A stretch of 64,000 nt of DNA from Hymenolepis diminuta (Eukaryota; Platyhelminthes; Cestoda; Cyclophyllidea; Hymenolepididae): contig CAADRB010000043.1 of NCBI GenBank assembly GCA_900708905.1, positions 133,514-197,513 of the forward strand, read 5' to 3'. The notes under the pieces were generated by a model. The model worked only from the letters and a program-made list of their open reading frames with translations. It did not search any database and had not been told where the DNA came from. The translations under genes and the position numbers were made by a program. Within the stretch, counting starts at the first letter, position 1; each line of letters opens with the position of its first letter. Positions 11,520-24,770 of this stretch are shown here, in pieces.

Positions 11520-14240
11520 CGTTTGGTTGGTAGGTCCTCGTGTTTGCATGATGATTTCGGACATCGTTGCGGTGACCTCAATTACTTAATAAGCTAATTC
11601 CATTAAGTAAGATGAACAACTTGAGAATAGGGGATGTTTCAAGGCAACTTGGCATCACTGTGTTACTGTGAGGACGAGATGAGTTAGGTCTCAAGGATAA
11701 GTAATGACTTAGATAAAAATTTTGAAAATGCATAGTGATTCATCCTTCAATACTTACTATATCAGCAAAAATAGGACAGAATTTATTGTAAACCTACTAT
11801 ACCCAAATAAAAAACTTACTTAATTTTATCACTTTCATATCATTACATCCATATATAATGCCCGTTCCCTGACTCCTTAGACTGGCTCATAATTAGGAAA
11901 TTTTTTTAGTAAGCAACATAGCATGATATGTGATTAATGGTAAATGAAGGAACCTAGATTTTGGCTACGAGACTCAGTTTCGTTATTGCAATGATCACGC
12001 TAGGGGTGCATGATATGGGGATAATATTTTCACCCGTCAAGGGAAACTCGGTTATAAAATAACACGCACACAATTCATGCTTCGATCATGATCGAGCGAC
12101 ATGATTATATAATCTCATTTTATGTCAAGTTCATGTTGTGAGGTCTAGGAGACATATTTAGCTTAAAATTAAGCGTTATCAGATTTTAATTTAAGGCTTT
12201 TAATTAGAAATGGCTCAAATTGACGGATATTTGTGAACTCAAATCTGATTTTTATTAATATTATTTGTATTTTATCAATAAATCAGAAAACGAATTTCTA
12301 AATGGTAGGGAATTTTAATGAGACTTATTCACGATCATTTTTAGAGTTTCACTGGAGGATGATTATTATTTGTAATGGTTCATATCTCTGAGGTTCCTGA
12401 TTGTCATATGGTTATTTTTTATTAGTTGTTATTCGAGGAACGACAAATACGAAATCAGGGAACTCCACATCTATCCTTAATCCCTCTGTTTATCACAATC
12501 CAGGTTCCACTCGCATAGCTCTAACTCTTGTTTTCCTTCCTTCCAATTCATATTCTTTCCTCTTAATCTTTCCTCTTTCCCTCTCTAGCTTCCTTTTTCA
12601 TTCATTTGCATTTGTCAAGTACAACTTAACTCTTGGTCTTCTCAGGATTAATGCTCCTTCAGACTCAAGAGGAGTAGCAAACTTTGGGATGAAATTCACT
12701 CTCTTCCAATGTTTTATTCAGAGTGTATGAGTGACGCAACTTTATTTACATAATACTCATCGCAAAAAATGAGCCATTTAACTATCCCACTTCATAGAAA
12801 ACGCATTCTCAAGCACGTGTATACAAATTATCAGTTAACAATTTATAAATTCCAATTTTCATTTTTAATAGTTGAGGTCTGTCAATAAGCTGATGACTAA
12901 CATTACTAACGCTCAGTCAATGAAACACAACATGATTTTCCAGAAGCCTAAGGTCTGGCGAGGACTTGAGCTTTTTATCAGTACTTACAAAATTGCTTTA
13001 AAATGAAGATTAAATCGAACTGCCACTCACAAATTTCTGAAATAAATTCATAAAAGCCGTTTCTAAATAATATTTTTGTCGCCAAAGAAGTAATGCTAGG
13101 CTGCGTCATTCAAATTCATCACAAAAGCGCCGTATTTTATCGTCGTATTACTGTGTGATAAGGTGACCTAATTAATTGTCAAGGTCTCATGAAGTGGTCG
13201 AAAGTAATTGTCGTCGACATTATCGCGTCATATTTAACCCCAAAACCAGAAGAAAATTGTATTAATCTTTTCAATTCTTTCCTTTAAAAATTAACTGAGC
13301 TAATTTTGATAACGATCCAGCAGCTTTGACTATGTAACATGAAGTTTAAACTGAATGGTCTTTCACGTTTCAAAATGTTCAGATAGAAAATTAGTTTAAA
13401 CAAAAGAAAACAAAAACCCATTCGTCAATTTCCTCAGTTATCTATCAATATGCGGATAAATTATCTATTGGAATCGAATTTATAGTACGTATAAAATGGT
13501 ACTGTCAATGTTGTGCAGTTGGCCTATTTGAAAGTGTAGTGATGATTCTCGCAACTTTATTGAGACGAACGCTCAAGAAAAAAATAAGCGGGTTTTCATC
13601 GCTAAGATATCTTTGAATGAATTTTATGTCTTACGAGATATGGAACTGCAAGGATGTTAGCAGACTTTTAGACGAATTGATACTTCATAAAAGATCAAAC
13701 ATGACCAGAGCCGACCTAAACTATTATAATGAGTCATCGAATAGCAGTCATTTAAAATTGACAATTATAGTAACGTAGGAATTAAATACCACGTAGAATA
13801 TGCATTCACTTTAAATTATAATGAGTGTCACGAAGAGTGAACATAGAGATGAGAATGAATTCCCGAAAAATGATTTGTTATGAAATATTCGTCGTATGCC
13901 ACTATCTTCCTATTGTTATATCAAAAATTGCCAGGAGTATTCAGAATTCAATTCTGAACTTTAATTCCTCATTAGTAATTTATATGCATAACATTTTTAT
14001 GAGTCTGATTTCAAGCCAAAGTCGTGAATTTTGCTATCACATCAAAATAATGGTTCATGAGAAGTAATATCCTAAAATAGGTCTTAAATATAAGACTTTC
14101 CTTTTAACTGAAATGAGAGCAGAGAAATCTTAAATTTTTAATAACCGATAGTAGGTATGTTAAGTATCGTCGATTACTTTCTCAGCAGTATCATTCTAAG
14201 AGCACCTTGGCTATTAGAAAAGCAAGTGAATGTAAATGGT
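11520..14240. other. Intergenic, no gene recognised
   Basis: AT-rich sequence with only short frames (for example 12401-12730 on plus, 109 codons, hydrophobic and pyrimidine-driven, with no family likeness). I see no exon chain and no recognised repeat. Confidence 0.4.
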
Positions 14241-14249
14241 ATGACTGAC

Positions 14250-14760
14250 ACTTTAAAATAATCAACCCGTCAATAAGGTCTGAACTTCGATCATCCTTCA
14301 ATCATCATGATTTCAATAAGTTTTAAATAAATAGCAAATAGAAATTTATTAATAGGCGAATCTTCAGGAACTCTATGGCATTCTCTAATATGAACTCTCT
14401 TCTTCAGTACACTTCGGTATAAAAAAGGCCTAATTCTAACAATAATCATGAAATTAGATTTTTTAAAAAGTAGATCATGAAGCAGTAGATGTAACCCATT
14501 ATGTAAAATTTGTGCAACCTGGATCCAAAAATTAAATCAGTTAAGAATATTTCAATAGCCCGAATTAGTTCTCCTTTTTTAATCTAACCTTCCCCTTTAT
14601 CCCTTATCAGTCTATTCTACAGTATTCCATGTTCAAAGTTAAAAGATTTATATTTGTCCATCCGTAGATGAAAGTAGTAGAAACCATCAGTTCACATTTT
14701 TCATTTCCTACATAAATAACGGTTTATTCTGCAAATGAATAAAATTGTGAAGTGTAAAGA
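14250..14760 (+). repeat. Copy of the AT-rich dispersed repeat (family B), diverged
   Basis: The core at about 14498-14560 reads 'gtaaaatttgtgcaacctgg' followed by 'atccaaaaattaaatcagtt'. This matches the core of the clear copy at 46665-46990 ('gtaaatattgtacaatccaa', 'gtccaaaaatcaaatgaagt'). An upstream piece near 14271 ('cgtcaataaggtctgaac') resembles the family's 'caataagcactgaat'. The borders are uncertain. Confidence 0.45.
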
Positions 14761-15696
14761 ATAAATTACCTAATTTTTTAAATTTTATAGGCAGTATAGA
14801 AACAACCAAATATGTAAGTATTTTCTTATTAAAGATTGGAATTTAAAAAAATTGAACATGAGTAAATGATTTATTTTCCGATATTCCAAATTTTAGTATC
14901 AGTATTTTAATATTTCAATTTTAAATTTCAAGAATTGTTTGATTTTAACCTCTCTCTGCATTGAGCAGTTTTTTGTATTGTTGGCCATACCATTTCTGAA
15001 TATCTTTTTCTTTTAATGACCAAGACAGCTTGATCATAAGATTTAACATGATTTTAATATGTAAAGTTCTCTAGAGTCCACAATTTCTTATTATCAATGT
15101 TTATTCTTATAATAAACGACGATCTATTAAAAAAATTTAAGACTGCGTAATAATTGTTATCCATTAACAAGGCAGACAAGTGAGATGCTGTGAGGGATTT
15201 AATTGGCTTTGCTTATTTGCGACAAATTCCTTACTTTCCACGTTCTGGTTCGGTGATTTAAATGTTCCAGTTTCTTTAAGCAATATATAAAAACTCATTA
15301 CGTATTAAATTGGGTGGTCCCAAATTGTTCTAGAATGCACCATACTATAAAAGCGTAGACTATTTGGAACCTACTAAGTGATATTAATTTATTAAAAGAG
15401 AGCGATTTTTGAAAATGAAGTATGCTGTAGATAGCAAATATTAGAAAACCCAATTTAATTTCAAATCTGATGGAAGAAATTTAGATTATAACCTGAAATT
15501 ATAATGAATCGATGGGTAAATTTAATATTCAATCGGTTTATGAATATTTTAATAATTATGTTGGACATTTAAGGAACAGAGGAGACCATGACGACGAACA
15601 TTTTATGAAGTCTTGAGCCACTAGGCTATACATTCCCAAAAATATTGCGTTGGTTTAGAATTACAGATATTATCCAAAACGTTTTGTTAACGTCGC

Positions 15697-16740
15697 ATGA
15701 GTTGTAGAACCTGCGCACTGACCCATTGGCCTGCTCAGCCTCTGTGTGTTGTGCACCAACTGATTTATACCTTTACTCTGACTGTCGATCAGACTACCAC
15801 ATTATCACACTCCATTTCGCCTATTTCTCACAATTCGGATTGTCCTCCCTCAACTCTGACGCCTCTCTTTCCTCCCAGCTCCTTCTTCCTCTTTTCTCCT
15901 CTCAATCATTCTCACTTGTCCAATGTACGTTTGTCGAACACAACTCTGGATTTTCTTCCTCGGGAAAGGCTGTTGCCACCTATTAGTCATAAGAAGATCA
16001 TTAGTTCTAATGGAGATATCAAACCTAACCTATTCGAGCTCTTTAATTAGTTCCATTGAAGCTTAGAGCTTTCTTATAATGGCGAGGACGATGTCACCTA
16101 GACTCAACCTGCTACTTTATTAGCCAGCATGCCTGCTCCTGGACACAATCCAAATGTGTTTACTATGGCCAATCCATTTTATCACCCTATTCCATCGTTG
16201 CACTCCATTCCGCAAATCATTCATGTAAGAAAATGCTTGGTCTGCGCCTCCTCAACCTCAATTTTAGCCATCACAGAAAGTTCCTCTGAATCTTCACAGT
16301 TGACAGTGCGCTCAACGCCATACTTGATACCAATTTTCTTCACAAACTTTAGTTCCACTTCTCCATGCCACTCCAATTCTGGACAATACTACCTTATTAT
16401 CTGTTCCTTCTATTCCAAAAACCCTCTACTATCTGGACCTTCCGTACTTACCACACTTCTCTTTCTGCAAAAAATAATCCATTCTACGTCTTTTGCCGTT
16501 CTCACCAAACCCATATTTATTGTAAAGAGTTCTGTGTTAAGTACTGTATTACATTCATACCCATGATCCTCCTAGTCCAGATTTGCCTCACCGACGTATC
16601 GGAGAGAAACAGAAATCCCTCCAGTCAACACTCAGACATCCTGGCGAAATGCTTACTGTCTCATCACAGCCGCATCCTTATGACACGAATGACCTTCAAC
16701 GTCGACGGTAAAGGATGCATGAAAAACATGTAATGGCAAT
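15697..16740 (+). pseudogene. Decayed Pro/Ser-rich coding locus, parent unknown
   Basis: About 1 kb of C-rich, codon-like sequence stands out in an AT-rich neighbourhood. Successive short frames read as low-complexity protein: 'MPAPGHNPNVFTMANPFYHP' at 16129, 'ENAWSAPPQPQF' near 16224, and later 'IGEKQKSLQSTLRHPGEML' and 'SSQPHPYDTNDLQ' near 16600-16700. Frames change several times and stops are frequent, while no splice pattern explains the changes. This is the look of an old intronless gene copy. I cannot name the parent. A lineage-specific gene with unusual exons is the alternative. Confidence 0.35.
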
Positions 16741-18159
16741 TAGCCCAAAAACCTCCTATTCCTAAAGTTCATCTCCTCCGCAATCTCTGATGCCTACTTG
16801 GCTATGTAGTATCTACGCCCTGGGTATTCAGATCAGATACCTAAAGTCCAAATTTTTGTCAGTGTTTAAGTCTTATAATATTGATTATCGAAGTTTTTTG
16901 TTCAAAACGAATCCAGTTTGAAGTTTTTTGTAATGTAGCAAACAGATTTACTGAGCAATTACTTATTAGTATTGTGATATCTAATATCGTGATATAAACC
17001 CTTGGTCTGGTCTCCTCATTTGTATCTGGTTTTAAATGACATAATATACTTGAGTGTCATCCAATCAAGACGTTTCCTCTCTGAGTCATTTGCAGTGATT
17101 CCCAAATACTTCATAAAAGAGGATCAAAAGGCGTTTGAGCGAAAAAGGTGAATAATTGAGGTTAAAAGAGTAGCAGAAATTTGCAACCAAAATATATTAT
17201 ATCATTTAAACTTGTGACGAATTGATTTCACAGTAAAAGTGCCCGTTTGTACTTCTAGGGATTTATTTTCCTTGAAATAAAATGTTAAGTGATTATATTT
17301 TCTAGGTTAGTTGGTGTGAGTTTGCTTCCGTTACATGCTTTAATATATCTTAATGATCACTTGCTTGATAAACTTGACATATCGCATTATTAAATGTTCG
17401 GTAAGTCGTCTAAAGTTTGGGGCTCTATTCAGTTAACGAAATCGTCTCACATCAAAGAAAATGAATGTTCATCTTGCAGAGCCTCAGCGTTCCAAAACTT
17501 GCGGAAATTATTAGATTTGTAAAAAATTATAAATAAGCCGTCAAGCTCAAATCTAAATACTGAACTTTCGGGCACTTGCTGAAATTATGTTAAAGTCCAT
17601 GAGATACGCTTTTTCCAACATGGTAGGCAGAAGAGGTTTTGAGATTACAATGGTTTACTTTATTAGGCGGAGATCCTTCAGAAATTAACCAGAGAGTGTT
17701 GAAGGCCGGCAAAAATTTGACTTTTAGATGTCCCTTCTTGTTTGATAGGAAAAAGTATTTATTTTCGGCTGCCTGTTTTCGAATGGAAGGGATTATGATA
17801 AACAATAGACTGAAAAATGCCATATTTCGTATTTAACTGGTTTACTTTAAGTCATAACACTCCGGTAAACCAACAAATAATTGATTTATTTTCGTTTATA
17901 AAACAATAGCACTTTTAATCCTAACTCTCATAGTTTGCAGTCCATCTGTTTATAGATTTGAGAGTCAGCTGCCTCAAACACATTTTATATTAATGGGACT
18001 GAATTGTGGTCTTTCTTTTGAAATACAGTCCTTTTTAACTTATTTATCGGTAAGTTGGAGTCAAAATGACGAGTAAATTTAATGGGGTCCTACAAAGAAT
18101 TCTATTCCTTATATTTTGAACATGAATTACAAATGAAAAATATATGTAAAAGAGAAAAT
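16741..18159. other. Intergenic, no gene recognised
   Basis: AT-rich. The overlapping frames at 17590-17836 on both strands are antiparallel shadows of each other, and neither has family features. Confidence 0.4.
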
Positions 18160-18310
18160 AAACATGCGATTCTTGGTGTCATCGACACTTTACAAATGAA
18201 AGTGTGATGAGAAGGCACCACAAATCCGAAAATTATCTACCAACTAGTAGACTCCTTTTTTAAGAAATGAATGCTGCACGAGTCATGTAAAAGAAAATGG
18301 CTGCAAAATC
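18160..18310 (+). repeat. Repeat R4, copy 1
   Basis: Aligns with 20928-21105: 'acatgcgattcttggtgtca', 'ctttacaaatgaaagtg', 'gatgagaaggcacc' and 'aaaagaaaatggctgcaaaa' correspond one after another to segments of the second copy. The translated copies look alike too ('GVIDTLQMKV' here, 'GVIYPLQTHV' there), so the repeat may derive from coding sequence of a mobile element. Confidence 0.5.
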
Positions 18311-19529
18311 AAATAAACGCTTTTCATTGAGGTTTTTCGTAAGTGGAATAAGATGATGAATAAAAAGTGTGGGCCTAGTGTAACTTCAAATCAAAAAAGC
18401 GGATGACGTTCCTAAAGCTCTGGTGAATTAGGATTCTCCCGATTTCCTGACTCTCAATTCTACCGCCTACATACTTCCTCTTAGCGAACTTTCCTTTCCT
18501 ATGAGTTTAGATGTTTTCCCATGATGAAAAGCTGTAAAGCTATTTTCCCCTGCCAGAGCTATTAAACGTGTTATTAGGGTATTCATCCAAGTGTTTTGTT
18601 TCTACATTCGAGGCTAAAACCAGGTTTATAAAATGTTTTTGAACTTTTCCTATTTAATCAAACCGATCATTATTAACTGGAATGATCCTGATAACGAAAA
18701 ATATTGATTTAGAACAAGATGAAATGTATGTAGAAAACTGCTTAATTAATTTGCAACAATGTTCAGGAATGCTAATCGAAAAGAAGATATCTACTCAAAT
18801 CAGAAACCTTTCTGGAATAAAAAATCGGACACATAATGCTGGAGTTGTGGGAAGGATTGAACTGAATGAATTTGGAGTTACTTTTCAATAAGGCACGATA
18901 TTTAATGATTAAGAGTAATTCTTAAAACGTGCCATTGTCAGAATTCAGAAAACCTATAGGAATACATTAAGTAACATGTTAAACTGGAGTATGTCGAGTA
19001 TAGTTAATGTCAATGATAGATTGTATTCGAAGCATATTGATTTACTCAAAGCGTTAACTGCATTATTCCTATTCTCCTTAACATTTCTGATATATTATAG
19101 TTTTGTTTGCATAATTTAATACTTTAAAGGGAACAAATTTGATTGACTTGAAGTGTAACCTGTCGGCCCTCATTCGGTTTTTGTACCCTTTCTTGAGTGT
19201 AGTACTCAGAAAATGTTCCAAATATCCTCTTTGTGTTCAGACAATCATTATCGACTCCACTTGAGCCCTAAACCTGTATTTATCTAGCTAGCTTTTTCAT
19301 TCCGTCTTTTGAATTATATCCTTGGGACTGGTAATTGATCGATTCTGAAGTGGCCCTACGTCACTCCATACTATCGGTTAGTTGGCTAATATCAAGAACA
19401 CTACTGGTAGTAATATGAGGCGCTAATTGTGCATCTCTCAAACTAAAGTATGTGCTTCATTCATTTGGGATTTTGCTTCATTGAACACTGCAAGATCTGA
19501 GTTTAAAAGGTCTTTAACAAATCCGCTTT

Positions 19530-19640
19530 AAACCAATTTTCTCGAGTTCACAGGCACTCGCGAAGGTGTGTCTCATTCAGTCACGTACAGGAAGGCTGAT
19601 GAGAAATACCACCGAACATAATTGACTGGATGACAACAAA
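19530..19640 (+). repeat. Repeat R5, copy 1
   Basis: The string 'cacgtacaggaaggctgat' with flanking 'gagaaataccaccgaac' resembles 'cacgtacaggaaagctgat' and 'aggaaagactgccatcaacc' at 22918-22962. Short and diverged; probably part of a larger broken element in the 18-24 kb patchwork. Confidence 0.4.
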
Positions 19641-20927
19641 CTTAAACCCACATGAACATAAATGGAAAGTTAAATTTAATATTTTAATTATAAATTATGA
19701 AATTAATATGAACCAAAGACAAAACAAGATTAAAAATTAATCAATCCTGAAAATGAGGCATTTCATCTGGGTTTATATTATTATATTCAGATGAAAATGC
19801 GATGAATATTTAACTGTTTTTCATATTACCTTTTCCGGTTGACCAGATATTGTATTATATGAATTTCATATGGGATCAGAGTGTTATTTTTGAAATGTGC
19901 AAAACAAATAAACCAAGAAAAAAATTAATTATTTTTTAAGAGTATTAATAAGAGAAAAATGCATCAGAACAGTTTTATACTTTTAAATAGTTGATAAGAA
20001 TTCATATAAGGAAGTAAACTTATTAAAATTGCAAAAAAGTGAACCTTTAAAGAATTTTTGAAAAAATTATCTGATGACCTTATATTTCCTAACTGAAACT
20101 TAACGCTTTATTGAGTCTTCAGTTCGCTTATAATTTTAATTCTTTTAACAAACTTGTATATGTCTTTAGGTAATTAACTTGCCTGCACTCAGGTTTTATT
20201 TGTGTTATATTTTCATCCTGTAAAATAAGTGGAAATTCCATTTAGTACGAATACTTTAGCTTCAAAATCTATTTTTATATCTTGCAGTCCTCTTTAGATC
20301 TCCCATTTTCATTCATTCGGAGAGTCTTGTTATAAAGTATATCTTATTAAGCTGATATGGTTTTAGTTCATATACACCTCGGTATTCTGTTCCTTAGGAT
20401 CAACAATGATGGATGACTCCACTAAATTTGCCAAATTATAAGGATTACTATTATTTATATGCACAAAGTTCATTTCATTGGGTGAATTTAGTTATTTTTA
20501 GTCTTGAAAGTAATTTTTAATTTAATAGACACATGGAGAACAAGAATGCTATAAAATACCATCGCCAAGACGTGAAAACTTAAAATCGACATGTTTTATT
20601 ATTTTTCCCACAGGATCGGTGACCTTCGTCGATCTTATTCTTATACCGTTCTCTGAATGTTTGCCCCACCCCATGAACCCTATTTCTCCACCTTCTCACT
20701 TACGTACACTCCCATCCGTCCATTACCTTTAATGCCTCTGCTTTCCTCTTGTAGTTCCCGGTTCTTTCCAATAGACCTAGCTCGACTTATTCCAGCCTCT
20801 TGTTGTACAGTGGAGATCACAAAAAATTGGATGGGTGATAGCTTAGCTAGACTCTCCGGACCTCCTTCTAAGCTAACCTCCTCTTCAAATAAATAATTTG
20901 TCTGGTTCTTTTTGATGGAGTCATTTA

Positions 20928-21105
20928 AGCATAAACTAGTTGGTGTTATCTATCCTTTACAAACGCATGTGAGATGAGAAGACACTTGTGGAAGGACCAC
21001 TGCTAAAATGCGGATATTCCGCAAACTGATTAAATTTTCTTACCCAACCAATGCCTATTAGAAGAGCTACGCGAAAAGAAGATGGTTACGAAATCGTTTG
21101 AAACA
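20928..21105 (+). repeat. Repeat R4, copy 2
   Basis: Second copy of the repeat at 18160, about 2.8 kb away in the same orientation. It is followed within 80 bases by a tail of repeat family B (to about 21320), so R4 and B may be parts of one longer element. Confidence 0.5.
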
Positions 21106-21179
21106 TGCCACCCGGAATTTTACTGTAGCTGTAATATAAGGTATAATTTAAAAAGTTATGAAGGGAAATAAATATGCAG

Positions 21180-21320
21180 ACAACCTAATAATTTCACATT
21201 TTAGACTTACTCCAAAAACTTTCTGACGCTACTTAAATCCCTTCTATCACTCCCTTTGTATAGATGACCTCTGTGATTAAAAATTGTAAATTTTTTGCTT
21301 ACCATAAATAATAATTGTAA
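21180..21320 (+). repeat. Family B repeat, 3' tail only
   Basis: Contains 'gattaaaaattgtaaatttt' followed by 'ttgcttaccataaataat'. The same tail appears at about 22795-22850 and, more diverged, at the ends of the copies at 23480, 46665 and 63220. Confidence 0.5.
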
Positions 21321-22739
21321 TATCAATTATTTTTAATGGACAATTTGCAACACGCGTTGAAATAAACATATATATCTATGGTCAGTCGTGAATTCTCATA
21401 ATAGACGACACGCTTCATGATATATATAATCGTGCACTTAATATTATTATATATTATAATTTTTATCACCGCTGGTGTGAGTTTAAAAGGAATTAATATG
21501 CACATCACTATGATAATTATTATCAAGACTGACAGCACAAAACCGCAACCATTGAATCCCATCAAATGATCGAAATGACCTTAGTGATACATGCTTAAAG
21601 GAAGGATAAAATAATACTGATTGAATAACCAAAATGCAAGTCTTCCACTTGATCTAAAAGTGGGGCTGATCTCTCTTTTGTAAGCTAACAAATCATTAAT
21701 ATTTTTTGGACATTCTAGCATCTGCTAAATATGTTTAGAAGGTTTCCAATTATATTACACTATTTTACTGATAAAGGAATCGATTGGAGATAATGCTAAA
21801 AGCGTAACACCTCACATATAAAAACACTTGTAGTGAATTATTGAGTGGGACCCAGTTAAAAATTTGCAGTTATAGAAAATAATTTTCAATTTTAGCTTTT
21901 CATTAGTATATTAAAATATTATTAGAACGGTAGTCATATAATTCTTAATGAAACTTTTGAATCTATTTGATTATAATTTTCCAGTTATTATTAAAAATAT
22001 TATAAAAATTACTAAATTACTTTCAGAATACAGAAGAATCTTCCTAGTTTCCTTAATTAATTTTATTAAAGTCGTAATAAATAGGAAATTTTATTTAAAA
22101 TATGGGGCAAATAATAATAATTACAAAAGTGAATATTTGGATATATTAATACTGTTATACATTGGTTTAGAGGTTTGCTAACCCAAAACCACATTTATAT
22201 CAGCTTTTATCTTTTATTTAAGCCCTGAATTTAATTAGAAGTAAAATATTAAAAGTTAGGTTCTCTAAAATGAAAAAATCGGATACAGAGCATCTCGCAA
22301 TCGCAATTTTATAAGACCAAGCTCAATAAAACAGAACTGTTTAATCGAGACGTTGATACAGAATTCAGAACCTTCAATTCTAACAATTATTGTTATAGAA
22401 AAATAATGTAATTAGCTACATGAAGTTTTATTTCCAACAAGATTACTACTTTTGAATCAAATTAATTGTTCTATTTCATTATTACGATGGAAAAAGGCAC
22501 AGTGGACTCATTATTTTGGAGAATTTAAAATTAACACGGGATTAACAGACCTATTTTGAATTTAATATTATTCATAGTACATCAGTTTGAAAGAAAATGG
22601 CGGAATTTTGTGTATACTTAAAATCAAACATCTGATTAATCCATTTTGAATAATTACAATATTTGTAATTAATCTGCCTGTAATATTTAAGCAGGAAAAT
22701 TGTTCTTTTGATCAATATTACTTACCAATGTCCTTAAGA

Positions 22740-22860
22740 AAGCACAAAAAGTGGTAATTAAGTCGCTTTTATCACCGCTTTTGTTTAACCGCTCCCTATG
22801 ATTAAAAATTGTAAATTTGTTGATCTGCCATGGATAAAAATAAAGATAATAATTTAGCCT
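22740..22860 (+). repeat. Family B repeat, 3' tail only
   Basis: Carries 'gattaaaaattgtaaatttg' and 'ttgatctgccatggataaaa', nearly identical to the tail at 21262-21315. The 65-codon frame starting inside it (22830-23027) is probably not a gene, because it runs across repeat borders. Confidence 0.5.
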
Positions 22861-22914
22861 TTAAAACTTTTTTCGAATTTATATGGACTTTGTTTTCGTG
22901 TTTTGTGTTTCGTT

Positions 22915-22985
22915 CAGAAACACGTACAGGAAAGCTGATAGGAAAGACTGCCATCAACCGTAAAATTATTATCATGAAGTCACGA
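22915..22985 (+). repeat. Repeat R5, copy 2
   Basis: Partner of 19575-19640; see that entry for the matching strings. Confidence 0.4.
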
Positions 22986-23479
22986 ATTAATTCACTAAAT
23001 AGTACACAGAGAGGTAGCCGACACTAGGTAACCAGCACACGTGTCAGAGATTGGCAAAGTCGAGTTCACTTGCAATTCACACCCTACAGACGCAGAAGTG
23101 GTATCTGGTCACACCCTTTTCTCTCATTTACTATACCGATGCGCAGTTCCGAGTCTTTAATATCATGTGACTAATACTTCAAAGGATTCCTGCAAAGTCT
23201 CTTAGACACCTTTTCGTTTCTGTGATGAATTCCTCTCAGATATCTAAATCGAAACAAACGAATTTCAGATCGGCTGAGAAATCTGAGATATCTGCGTAGT
23301 AATCCTAATTGATTATGTTTATATTATTAATATGTCGTAGACCTTACTTTATCTTGAGTGAACTTTACTCATCGAAGTCTGTCAAGGTAAAAATTGTAGC
23401 TTTCTCTGCACTGCTACGTTAAGATCGTATAGACAGTTTAATATCGTGCCAGATTCATCCTGTGTTCTCAACCCTTAGA

Positions 23480-23830
23480 AGAGAGGATGAATTGAAGTGA
23501 CAAGACCAAGTCTTACAGTTAAACGAATGGTCAATGATCACTGAATATCGTGAACACGAATGTACACAGTAAATCAGGAACGAATCAAGAAATGTGAAAT
23601 GTCAAAGTTGAAATTTGAAATACCCATTACTGTAAAAGCTGCATCCAAAAATCAGATGAAGTACGACTCTTTGATATCATGACTTTACTCTCAACTTCTT
23701 TTCGATCTCCTGACCTTTTTCATCTGCTAAACCATCAAAAAATTTTAATCATTTTTCCATGACTAAAAATTTTACACGTTTTGCTTTGCTATGGGTAATA
23801 ATACTGCAATAATAAAAGTAGTATTGATGA
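23480..23830 (+). repeat. Family B repeat, long copy
   Basis: Landmarks in order: 'gtcaatgatcactgaatatc', 'gtgaacacgaatgtacac', 'gttgaaatttgaaatacccat', 'catccaaaaatcagatgaag', a pyrimidine stretch, then 'ttttgctttgctatgggtaa'. This order is collinear with the copies at 46665 and 63220. Confidence 0.6.
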
Positions 23831-24339
23831 AAACGTCGGAATTCCCTATTTACTCAAGAGTTACAATTATTGCTGTCCATGGTAGTCGTTAAATAATCAA
23901 ATTATAGAATCTTGAAGACCAAATTTTAAAGAAAAATGGCTATGCAGCCGGTTATTCTGCGGAATATAATACTGTGAGAGAATAGCCTCCCTTTAAATAC
24001 TTTCATGAATATGGTCTTCAAAATGAAATATTTCAGTAAAAGCTGCAAAAGCGATCAAATGTTTAGATGGGAACATCAAAAGAACGGGTAAAATATCATC
24101 AAGTTTTCAAGCTTCTGTAATAAATGTACTATAAATTGAAAGTTGTTTATCCTTCTGCGCAATTCGTGTCATTGATACGACCATTTAATAAATGATTTTT
24201 TTACAATTCAGAAGTGGAAATCAGGTTGATCTGTTAAAGGGAATGGCATAACTCGACAGTCCACGATTGAAAATTAAAGCATAAGATTACTTCTGAGTAA
24301 ATATGAAAGTCATGGGTTTCAAAGCTAATTATACCTTAG

Positions 24340-24770
24340 GATTGTAGCGGATGCTACACTAATAAGTCTTTTTGCTACACCTAAGTAGTCCTCCTAAGCA
24401 GTCCGAATAGCCTCTAGCAGAATCCTCTCTTATCAGTTCACTCCCAAATTAGCTAAGCTATGCCCAAAGTGGTAAGAACCAGAAAGATGCTGAGAGGAGA
24501 GGGTTTAATGACCACTTCGTTGTTTTTTGTGTCAAAAGCTTAGTCATTGAATAAAAAACCATGCTAGGCTGCAGGGATCTTGATTGCTGATTGGTTGAGG
24601 AGGTCTCTGTACACACGTCCGCGTTTGTTCTCAATGCGACCGATTACATACCGCACTTCATGGAAAGTTCTAGCGCACGTGATCTAATCAGCCTTGTTAG
24701 CGTTGTGAACCCCACAGGACTGCTCAAACGAGTCTAGCAACTTAAGAGGCCTAAAAGGCTCATTTTTAAA
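24340..24770. other. Island of higher GC, unidentified
   Basis: This stretch ('agtcctcctaagcagtccga', 'gcgcacgtgatctaatcagc') has clearly more GC than either flank. No long frame and no second copy in the window were found. It may be a fragment of an inserted element. Confidence 0.3.

Noticed and set aside
15726..15986. 86-codon frame overlapping the 117-codon frame at 15697
   Set aside because: Two frames compete over the same pyrimidine-rich stretch; treated together as one decayed locus instead of two genes.
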